The position numbers and the translations under genes are program-made. A stretch of 9,256 bases of DNA. Origin: Acidobacteriota bacterium. GTDB lineage: Bacteria; Acidobacteriota; Terriglobia; Acidiferrales; UBA7541. Location: the NCBI GenBank assembly GCA_003161195.1, contig PMOV01000261.1:1-9256 (forward strand). The letters run 5' to 3'. The notes beneath the pieces were generated by a model. The model was not told the origin of the DNA, ran no database searches, and worked only from the letters and a program-made list of their open reading frames with translations. This document shows, piece by piece, positions 1 to 5,289 of the stretch (position 1 is the first letter of the stretch; every line of letters begins with the position of its first letter).

Positions 1-200
1 GCCCGGTTCGCTGAGCGCAAGCTCCTTTCAAACGGCGCAAGCCGTTCTGAATGAAAACCCTCGGGTAGGCTGCTGGAGTCGCGTCGCGAGGCGCGACCTA
101 GAGGAATGATCGCCGCGGTTCGTGCGTGGCGTGCGCGACGCAAGTCGCATGCGCTGGGCGCGGACTGGCACAGAATCCGGCTTACAGGCTCATCCGCCAT
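1..200 (+). ncRNA. rnpB: RNase P RNA (catalytic RNA of ribonuclease P), 3' part, cut by left edge
   Basis: RNase P RNA is the catalytic subunit that removes 5' leaders from pre-tRNAs. Three conserved 3'-core segments appear in the right order: cgggtaggctgct (62-74, following P15/P16), ctagaggaatga (98-109, E. coli CUAGAUGAAUGA) and acagaatccggctta (170-184, E. coli ACAGAACCCGGCUUA). Between them, 78-97 folds into an 8-bp hairpin with a GCGA tetraloop, the place and form of P18. Positions 129-154 fold into an 11-bp hairpin with one mismatch and a GCAA loop, fitting P19. Upstream, 31-46 is a perfect 6-bp hairpin with a GCAA loop (P17 position), flanked by ttca/tgaa (27-30/48-51) as in E. coli P16. 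Bases 185-198 should be the 3' strand of P1, whose partner lies outside the window. Five T's at 200-204 could end transcription. The exact 3' end is uncertain by about 10 nt. There is no credible ORF here. Confidence 0.93.
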
Positions 201-205
201 TTTTC

Positions 206-437
206 AAGGCGTTACGAAGCGTCCAACCCGTTTCTAACGGAATCATCAAACATGCCGGTGCCAAGTTAGATTTGGACGCGCGAGTCAAAGGTACACATAC
301 TTAACCCAGAGCGTGGTAACGTCCGTCGCCACACTGATAATCGGCCGGAACCCGACGATCAAGACCTTTATCATTCCTTTCGGCCGCTTCTCCGGTATCG
401 TTTGAGCCTGGCTGACCCATGTCCAGGAGTTTGCTGA
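206..437. other. non-coding gap between rnpB and the oxidoreductase gene
   Basis: No convincing gene lies here. The reading frames crossing it show no recognisable protein and overlap either rnpB or the following gene. It holds the nested inverted repeat at 219-279. A weak -10-like element, gataat, sits at 336-341 without a good -35 partner, so a promoter for the oxidoreductase must lie somewhere in this gap but cannot be fixed by eye. The ribosome binding site AGGAG at 425-429 belongs to the next gene. Confidence 0.6.
219..279. repeat. nested inverted repeat downstream of rnpB
   Basis: The 8-nt arms gcgtccaa (219-226) and ttggacgc (272-279) are perfect inverted copies 45 nt apart. Inside them ccgtt-tct-aacgg (228-240) is a second perfect hairpin. 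The segment ccaa (261-264) could pair with ttgg (272-275) instead of the outer arm, giving two alternative folds. No T-run follows, so it is not a classical intrinsic terminator. It may be an RNA 3' structure, a protein binding site or chance. Confidence 0.4.
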
Positions 438-1616
438 ATGGTCGCGCAAAATACATCGCAGATACGGCGCCGCTTGCGTCTGGGGATGGTGGGCGGCGGT
501 CCCGGAGGATTTATCGGCGCGGTGCATCGCATCGCCGCGCGGCTTGATGACCGCTACGAATTGGTGGCGGCGGCGCTGACTGCAGACCCCTCGCGCAACG
601 TGAGCGCCGCCGCGGAACTGCATATTCCGCGCGGTTATGGTGATTTTGCGCAGATGGCGGCAGCGGAAGCGCAGCGCGCCGACCGCATTGACGCGGTGGC
701 CATTGTCACACCGAACCATTTGCACTTCGCGCCCGCCAAGGCCTTTCTGGAAGCCGGGATGCACGTCATTTGCGACAAGCCGGTGACGACCACACTGGAT
801 GACGCGGTGGAGCTCGCGAAAATTGTACAGCGCACCGGCTTGCTCTTTGCGCTGACACACAACTACACCGGGTACCCGATGGTGCGGCAGGCGCGCGAGA
901 TGATTCGGGATGGCGCGCTAGGGAATTTGCGGGTGATTCAGGTGGAGTACGCGCAGGACTGGCTGGCCACGCCGGTGGAGAACACCGGCCAAAAGCAGGC
1001 CGCTTGGCGGACCGACCCGGCACGCAGCGGACCCGCCGGCGCGCTCGGAGATATCGGCACGCACGCCTTTAACATTGCGGCGTTTGTTTCCGGCTTGGCG
1101 TGCAGAGAAGTCTCCGCGGAGGTAACCACTTTCGTTCCAGGGCGCCGGCTCGACGATCACGTGCAGGCGTCGCTGCGCTATGAAAAAAATGTTCGCGGCA
1201 CGCTGTGGGCCAGCCAGGTAGCCACCGGCAACGACAATCACCTGGGCCTGCGAATTTATGGCGATAGGGCGGGGCTAGCCTGGTGCCAGGAACGTGCCAA
1301 TGAATTGGTGTTCGCGCCGCTCGGTGAGCCGCCGCGCACTATCGCGCGCAACGGTGCAGGTTCGTTGCCGGTGGCGGCGCATGCCAGTCGCGTTCCGGCG
1401 GGGCACCCAGAGGGCTATCTCGAAGGGTTCGCGCAGTTGTACACGGATTTCGCCGAACAGATCCATGCGCGGCTGGAGGATCGCCCGGCGGATCCCACCG
1501 CGCTGCTGGTGCCGGGAATTGCCGATGGCGTCGAAGGCGTTCGCTTCATCAGCGCCGTGCTGGCCTCCTCGCAAAATAATTCCGCCTGGACCGCGTTGCC
1601 GGCGGTTGCGTCGTAG
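438..1616 (+). CDS. Gfo/Idh/MocA family NAD(P)-dependent oxidoreductase
   Basis: This is a cytoplasmic dehydrogenase of 392 residues, usual for the family, whose members oxidise sugars, inositols or related polyols with NAD(P). The N-terminal Rossmann fold shows GGGPGGFIGAVHR (residues 19-31) for dinucleotide binding. The family's E-K-P signature appears as CDKP (112-115), with Lys114 the conserved active-site lysine; Asp replacing Glu is a common variant. TPNHLH (91-96) precedes it. The C-terminal domain carries GDIGTH (204-209), where His209 is the usual catalytic histidine. The start is supported by AGGAG at 425-429, 8 nt before the ATG. The gene ends directly against the MFS transporter start, so the two are probably co-transcribed and the transporter may handle a related small molecule, which is inference. 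The substrate cannot be read from sequence; inositol, glucose-type and other sugar dehydrogenases all fit. Its codons are rich in G, unlike the efflux genes to the right. Confidence 0.93.
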   Translation: MVAQNTSQIRRRLRLGMVGGGPGGFIGAVHRIAARLDDRYELVAAALTADPSRNVSAAAELHIPRGYGDFAQMAAAEAQRADRIDAVAIVTPNHLHFAPAKAFLEAGMHVICDKPVTTTLDDAVELAKIVQRTGLLFALTHNYTGYPMVRQAREMIRDGALGNLRVIQVEYAQDWLATPVENTGQKQAAWRTDPARSGPAGALGDIGTHAFNIAAFVSGLACREVSAEVTTFVPGRRLDDHVQASLRYEKNVRGTLWASQVATGNDNHLGLRIYGDRAGLAWCQERANELVFAPLGEPPRTIARNGAGSLPVAAHASRVPAGHPEGYLEGFAQLYTDFAEQIHARLEDRPADPTALLVPGIADGVEGVRFISAVLASSQNNSAWTALPAVAS

Positions 1617-2873
1617 ATGGCCGAAGGGCGTGCTCACGTTCCGGGCGCCGTGGCGTTTCGCTATCCGGACTTCCGGCTGTTCCAGCTTTCCCGCGTGTTC
1701 ATTATTGTGGCGCTGGAGATGCAGTCGGTGGCCGTGGGCTGGCAGGTATACGCCACCACGCAACGGGCGCTGGACCTGGGGTTGGTGGGCCTCGCGCAGT
1801 TCCTGCCGAGTATTTTGCTATTCCTGGTATCGGGGCATGTAGCGGATCGCGTCGATCGCCGCCAGCTGATGGCTTGGTGTTATGCGGGGTTTGCGATCTG
1901 CTCCGCGCTGCTGGTGGTGATTGCGTGGAGGCACACGTCGCGCGTTGCGCCGATCTATGGCGTGCTGGTGCTGCTGGGCGTGGTGCGCTCGTTCAGTGGA
2001 CCGGTGACGCGGGCTATTCTGCCGCAGCTTGTGCCGGAGCAATATTTTCAGAGCGCGGTGGCGTGGACGTCGATGGTCTTCCAGGGTGCGACGATTCTCG
2101 GACCGGCGATTGGCGGATTGGCGTACGGACTGTTTCGCGGACCGATCGTCGTCTATGCACTGGCCGTAGCGGCGTCGCTGGCCGCCGCGGGCTGCACGGT
2201 AATGATTCGCGCGGAACAGCCGCCGCGGCGGCGCGAACCCGCCACGCTGGACACTTTCTTCGTCGGCGTGCGTTACATCTGGGCCAAAAAGTTGATTTTA
2301 GGGGCGATTTCTTTGGATCTCTTCGCGGTCCTGCTTGGCGGCGCGGTGGCGCTGCTGCCCGTGTATGCCAAAGATATTTTGCGCATCGGGGCGCTGGGGT
2401 TGGGGCTTTTGCGCAGCGCTCCCGCGGTGGGCGCAGCCGGCATGGCCATCTTGCTGGCATTTCGTCCACTGCGCAGGCGAGCGGGGGCCACCATGCTGTG
2501 GTGCGTCGCGGGATTCGGGGCATGCACGATTGTGTTTGGCGCGTCGCACAGTTTGTTCCTGTCGCTCGCGGCGCTGGTGCTGGTGGGCGCGACGGATATG
2601 GTGAGCGTGGTGGTGCGCGGGACGTTGATTCAGATAGCCACGCCGGACGAGATGCGCGGAAGGGTAAACGCCGTGGACATGATTTTTATTGGTGCGTCGA
2701 ACCAGCTGGGGCAGTTTGAGTCTGGCGTGACGGCGCAATGGTTCGGCACGGTGCCGGCGGTGATTCTAGGCGGCGTTGGAACGCTGGTAGTCACGGCACT
2801 GTGGTCGTGGTGGTTCCCGGAGTTGCGCCGCGCGGAGCAGTTGACCTCGTCCGAGCAAGGCACGGCCACGTAG
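1617..2873 (+). CDS. MFS transporter, EntS-like (MFS_3) exporter family
   Basis: This inner-membrane secondary transporter of 418 residues has about 12 hydrophobic segments. The loop after helix 2 carries GHVADRVDRR (73-82), the MFS motif A type seen in EntS-like proteins. TPDEMRGRV (342-350) in the C-terminal half is also typical of that group, which includes the enterobactin exporter EntS and many poorly characterised drug or metabolite exporters. A basic central loop (about 199-225, with PPRRRE) separates the two halves. Its ATG follows the stop of the oxidoreductase with no base between (tag then atg), which suggests translational coupling; no strong Shine-Dalgarno is obvious. The N-terminus up to residue 14 is non-hydrophobic, as in EntS-like proteins (FRYPDFRLF just before helix 1). 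The stop is followed four codons later by a second in-frame TAG. Proton-driven export is likely by family; the substrate is unknown. Confidence 0.92.
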   Translation: MAEGRAHVPGAVAFRYPDFRLFQLSRVFIIVALEMQSVAVGWQVYATTQRALDLGLVGLAQFLPSILLFLVSGHVADRVDRRQLMAWCYAGFAICSALLVVIAWRHTSRVAPIYGVLVLLGVVRSFSGPVTRAILPQLVPEQYFQSAVAWTSMVFQGATILGPAIGGLAYGLFRGPIVVYALAVAASLAAAGCTVMIRAEQPPRRREPATLDTFFVGVRYIWAKKLILGAISLDLFAVLLGGAVALLPVYAKDILRIGALGLGLLRSAPAVGAAGMAILLAFRPLRRRAGATMLWCVAGFGACTIVFGASHSLFLSLAALVLVGATDMVSVVVRGTLIQIATPDEMRGRVNAVDMIFIGASNQLGQFESGVTAQWFGTVPAVILGGVGTLVVTALWSWWFPELRRAEQLTSSEQGTAT

Positions 2874-2890
2874 CGGACCAGGTAGCGGAC
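2870..2890 (+). repeat. short tandem repeat at the 3' end of the MFS gene
   Basis: The 9-nt unit gtagcggac occurs at 2870-2878 and again at 2882-2890, a 12-nt period. The first copy contains the TAG stop of the MFS gene, and the second places another TAG in the same frame. The 59-bp gap to the convergent cytochrome gene also holds a 5-bp hairpin, cgatg/catcg (2890-2894/2902-2906), without a T-run. No clear terminator is visible between these convergent genes. Confidence 0.5.
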
Positions 2891-2932
2891 GATGTACCAG
2901 CCATCGAACGGCGAAGATTACGCCCCTCAGAA

Positions 2933-3520
2933 TTACGGTTGCACCAGGGGCTTTTGCGGTGGCACAACGGGCGACGGCGCGACCGGCAGAACGCCCGGCG
3001 TGACCATCGGTTCCAAGGGCCGGATCAGCTCTCCCTTAACCGCGGCGGAAATTTTGTCGGCATTTTTCACCAGTTGCGTGACCTGCCAGATTTGCGTTTC
3101 GCTCAACTGCGTCTTGAAACCCGGCATACCCGTCATGCGAATGCCGTTTTCCACCTTCCAATAGGTCTCCCAAGGCTCGTCGTCCGTGACGCCGACACCC
3201 TGAAACAGTTGTGGAGGCTTCGGATACATCCCGGCGGCGATGTTGCTCTTAGGCTTGCCGGGCAATCCATGACAGACGGCGCAATTTTCCTTGTAGATCT
3301 GCGCGCCAGCCAGGAAGTTCGGTTCATCCGCGGGCGTCTGCGGATCGGGATGCGGCAATTTATGCAGATACGCCTCCAGGCCGATATGTGCGTATCTGCG
3401 TTCAAACGGAATGGGCGCTGAGGAAGTGGCTACCGGGGCCATGCCCATAGCGAAATACAGGTGGATGCAGACAAACACCAGGATAATTCCGATCAGGAGA
3501 CCAATCAGGAAGGCCTTCAT
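2933..3520 (-). CDS. membrane-anchored monohaem cytochrome c
   Basis: This is an electron-transfer protein of 195 residues from the chosen ATG. It starts with a single hydrophobic segment (about residues 3-25), which should anchor it in the inner membrane with the haem domain in the periplasm. Residues 80-84 are CAVCH, the CXXCH haem c attachment site, and a Met in RMTGMPGF (about 128-135) is the likely distal haem ligand. Only one CXXCH is present. The C-terminal tail (from about residue 170) is rich in proline. A TTG codon at 3532 would add four residues, but the ATG at 3520 is preferred because a GGGGGAG stretch lies just upstream of it (spacing short, about 3 nt) while the TTG has no clear site. 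It converges on the MFS gene and diverges from mdtABC. The redox partners are unknown, and no oxidase or dehydrogenase subunit is adjacent. Confidence 0.9.
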   Translation of the reverse strand: MKAFLIGLLIGIILVFVCIHLYFAMGMAPVATSSAPIPFERRYAHIGLEAYLHKLPHPDPQTPADEPNFLAGAQIYKENCAVCHGLPGKPKSNIAAGMYPKPPQLFQGVGVTDDEPWETYWKVENGIRMTGMPGFKTQLSETQIWQVTQLVKNADKISAAVKGELIRPLEPMVTPGVLPVAPSPVVPPQKPLVQP

Positions 3521-3646
3521 TCTCTCCCCCAAAGGTGGATTCAGTGTGAAGCCGCGCGGTTCCAGCCGCTGCCAGATTTCAAGACGGACAGTGTATGTTG
3601 CCAGCGAGATTTACGCACTAGGAAATGTGGCGGCGGGCAGCCTGGG

Positions 3647-3675
3647 CTCCCCGATTTGCCGTGGCAAAATCGGAG
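3647..3675. promoter_or_regulatory. near-palindrome, possible operator between divergent genes
   Basis: ccgattt (3651-3657) is the exact reverse complement of aaatcgg (3667-3673), with inner gcc/ggc (3658-3660/3663-3665) and outer ctcc/gag arms (3647-3650/3673-3675) adding imperfect symmetry. It lies about 65 bp upstream of the proposed mdtA -35 element and about 130 bp from the cytochrome start. No T-run follows on either strand, so a terminator is less likely than a regulator binding site. The regulator is unknown. Confidence 0.4.
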
Positions 3676-3740
3676 ACAATCGTGGGCCTTATCGGGTCAA
3701 TCCCACGCCGCGCCAGGGCTAGGATTCGCCGAAGTAACCT

Positions 3741-3769
3741 TTGGCTGGGGCCAACCGTCTATCTATTAT
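3741..3769 (+). promoter_or_regulatory. predicted sigma70-type promoter of mdtABC
   Basis: TTGGCT (3741-3746) and TATTAT (3764-3769) are separated by exactly 17 bp. They match the -35 consensus at 4 of 6 and the -10 consensus at 5 of 6 positions. Transcription would begin near 3776, leaving a leader of about 120 nt before the mdtA ATG. The prediction is by eye. ttggc/gccaa (3741-3745/3750-3754) also forms a small inverted repeat over the -35 and spacer. Confidence 0.5.
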
Positions 3770-3797
3770 GCGGGGACGGAGATTTCAGGTACGCTAC

Positions 3798-3854
3798 GCG
3801 CTCGGCAGGGCCGCCATTAGCACGCGAGCGCACTCGGGATCCTCTGTTTCCGAG
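3798..3854 (+). promoter_or_regulatory. two successive stem-loops in the mdtA leader
   Basis: gcgctcg (3798-3804) pairs perfectly with cgagcgc (3825-3831) around a 20-nt loop. One base later ctcgg (3833-3837) pairs with ccgag (3850-3854) around a 12-nt loop. Because ctcg/cgag sequence occurs in both hairpins, arms could exchange partners. Both sit downstream of the predicted promoter and upstream of the ribosome binding site. A regulatory role is possible but not shown; no known riboswitch motif was recognised. Confidence 0.4.
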
Positions 3855-3862
3855 ATAAACCT

Positions 3863-3873
3863 CACATTATGTG
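3863..3873. promoter_or_regulatory. 11-bp perfect palindrome upstream of mdtA
   Basis: cacat-t-atgtg is perfectly symmetric about one central base. It ends 13 bp before the AGGAG of mdtA, within the transcribed leader if the predicted promoter is right. It could be a small operator half-site pair or chance. It overlaps an alternative GTG codon (3871) that is not favoured as the start. Confidence 0.3.
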
Positions 3874-3885
3874 GCGTTCAGCGAT

Positions 3886-3890
3886 AGGAG
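3886..3890 (+). promoter_or_regulatory. ribosome binding site deciding the mdtA start
   Basis: AGGAG lies 7 nt before the ATG at 3898. It supports that start over the in-frame GTG at 3871, which would place the site inside the coding region. Confidence 0.75.
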
Positions 3891-3897
3891 CAAGTGC

Positions 3898-5289
3898 ATG
3901 GGTGAAGTGAATTCCGCCGCACCGCGAGAGCCGGAAATCGGCCGAGCGCCTGCGTCCCAGGCGGGGCGAGGCAACTGGTGGATCTGGGTGCTGGCGGTGG
4001 CGCTGGTGTGTGGCGCTGTCTGGTACTACCGCGGGACGCAGAGTAAAACCGAGGCGCAGAATGCCGGCGGTGGGCCGGGCGGCATACCCGGTGGCGGGGG
4101 TTTCAACTTGGGCCCGGTTCCTGTGGTGGTCACCACCGCAGCGCACGGAGATTTGCCGGTGTACCTCGATGGTCTTGGCACCGTCACCGCCTACAACACC
4201 GTGACGGTGCGCAGCCGCGTGGATGGCGCCATCGTCAAAGTGAATTTTACGGAAGGCCAGTTCGTGCATGAAGGCGACGCGCTGCTCGAGATCGACCCGC
4301 GGCCTTACCAGGTCGCCCTTGAGCAAGCGCAAGGGCAGCTCGCGAAAGACGAAGCGCAGCTCAAAGACGTGCTCGTCGATCTGGACCGTTACCAGAAGCT
4401 CTTCAAGGAAGGCGTAATTCCAAAGCAACAGGTGGACACGCAGGAAGCGTCAGTCGGTTCGTCGAAAGGTTCGATTCAAGCGGATCAAGCGGCCATCGAC
4501 AGCGCCAAGCTCAACATCACCTACTCGCACATCGTAGCGCCGATCAGCGGACGCGTGGGGTTGCGTCTGGTGGATGTTGGCAACATCGTGCACGCCACGG
4601 ATACCACCGGCCTGGTGGTGATTACGCAGCTGCAGCCCATCTCGGTAATCTTCACGCTGCCGCAAGATCAATTGCCGCAGGTGATGGCCAAGCTGCATGC
4701 CAGCGCCGCGCAGCTCCCGGTGGAAGCTTGGGACCGCGACGATACCGCGCGTATCGCCAGCGGCAAACTCGCCACCATCGACAATCAAATTGACGTCACC
4801 ACGGGAACCTACAAGCTCAAAGCCGTCTTCAGCAACGAAAAGAACGATCTCTTCCCGAATCAGTTCGTGAACGTCCATTTGTTGGTGGACACCAAGCGCA
4901 ACGTTACCCTCGTTCCCGTAGCGGCCATCCAGCGCGGTCCGCAGGGCACCTACGTGTACACGTCGTATGCCGCGCCCTCCGGCAACGTGGTGAAAATTCA
5001 GCCGGTAACCATCGCGCAGACCACAGGAAACCTGGTCGGCATCGCCAACGGCGTCAAAGCCGGCGACAACGTGGTCGTCGATGGCCAGGACAAATTGCAA
5101 GATGGCACGGTGATCAACCCGACGCAGGTGCCAATGCCAGCTCTGGCGGCGTCGCCGACCGGCATCGTAGCACCGGGGACCCCGGCGCCTAACGTTGCAG
5201 GCGCGAAGCCCGCGCCAGCGTCCGTCGCGCACATCGGCGAAACGGCGACTAAACCCGCGCCGGGTGCCACCGGAGCCGCGCAGCGATGA
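3898..5289 (+). CDS. mdtA: RND efflux periplasmic adaptor subunit, MdtA-like
   Basis: This membrane fusion protein of 463 residues links the inner-membrane RND pump to an outer-membrane channel. Residues 27-44 form one hydrophobic segment (after RGNWWIW) acting as an N-terminal anchor; no lipobox cysteine is evident. A glycine-rich linker (about 56-69) leads into the folded part. RSRVDGAI (105-112) and the following segment to DPRPYQ form the first lipoyl half, about 138-205 the alpha-helical hairpin, and APISGRVGLRLVDVGN (214-229) the second lipoyl half, a stretch nearly identical in style to E. coli MdtA. TQLQPISVIFTLPQDQLP (243-260) and GTYKLKAVF (303-311) belong to the beta-barrel domain, and the membrane-proximal domain runs to about 408. 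A Pro/Ala-rich tail of about 50 residues follows. The stop overlaps the mdtB start as ATGA, which indicates coupled translation. The drug range cannot be inferred; E. coli MdtABC exports bile salts and novobiocin among others. Confidence 0.93.
   Translation: MGEVNSAAPREPEIGRAPASQAGRGNWWIWVLAVALVCGAVWYYRGTQSKTEAQNAGGGPGGIPGGGGFNLGPVPVVVTTAAHGDLPVYLDGLGTVTAYNTVTVRSRVDGAIVKVNFTEGQFVHEGDALLEIDPRPYQVALEQAQGQLAKDEAQLKDVLVDLDRYQKLFKEGVIPKQQVDTQEASVGSSKGSIQADQAAIDSAKLNITYSHIVAPISGRVGLRLVDVGNIVHATDTTGLVVITQLQPISVIFTLPQDQLPQVMAKLHASAAQLPVEAWDRDDTARIASGKLATIDNQIDVTTGTYKLKAVFSNEKNDLFPNQFVNVHLLVDTKRNVTLVPVAAIQRGPQGTYVYTSYAAPSGNVVKIQPVTIAQTTGNLVGIANGVKAGDNVVVDGQDKLQDGTVINPTQVPMPALAASPTGIVAPGTPAPNVAGAKPAPASVAHIGETATKPAPGATGAAQR

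Larger units (their letters stand above)
3521..3897. other. divergent intergenic region between cytochrome c and mdtA
   Basis: No credible gene lies in these 377 bp. Open frames here overlap the cytochrome gene on the other strand and resemble no known protein. The region should hold promoters in both directions. On the plus strand a good sigma70-like promoter, a near-palindrome, two leader stem-loops and an 11-bp palindrome are listed separately. For the minus strand, TTGACC at 3700-3695 lacks a matching -10, and no convincing cytochrome promoter is visible. Confidence 0.7.

Noticed and set aside
1..109. Possible C-terminal tails of a protein gene entering from the left (frames ending at 54 and 109)
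   Set aside because: The sequence matches the conserved core of RNase P RNA, which explains it better than protein coding.
122..304. 60-codon plus-strand ORF
   Set aside because: It lies over the RNase P RNA 3' end and its flank, has no recognisable protein sequence and no good ribosome binding site.
285..860. 191-codon minus-strand ORF
   Set aside because: Most of it is antisense to the oxidoreductase gene, and its translation is rich in Arg and His without a family signature.
1874..2719. 281-codon plus-strand ORF in another frame of the MFS gene
   Set aside because: It lies fully inside the MFS gene, is very rich in Gly, Arg and Ala, and lacks membrane segments; it is a GC-driven shadow frame.
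3521..3532. TTG start for cytochrome c, four residues longer
   Set aside because: The ATG at 3520 has a purine-rich GGGGGAG just upstream; the TTG has no clear site.
3461..3820. 119-codon plus-strand ORF in the divergent intergenic region
   Set aside because: It begins inside the cytochrome gene, overlaps the predicted promoter and resembles no protein.
3871..3897. Upstream GTG start for the adaptor, nine residues longer
   Set aside because: The AGGAG at 3886-3890 lies inside this extension and is well placed for the ATG at 3898.
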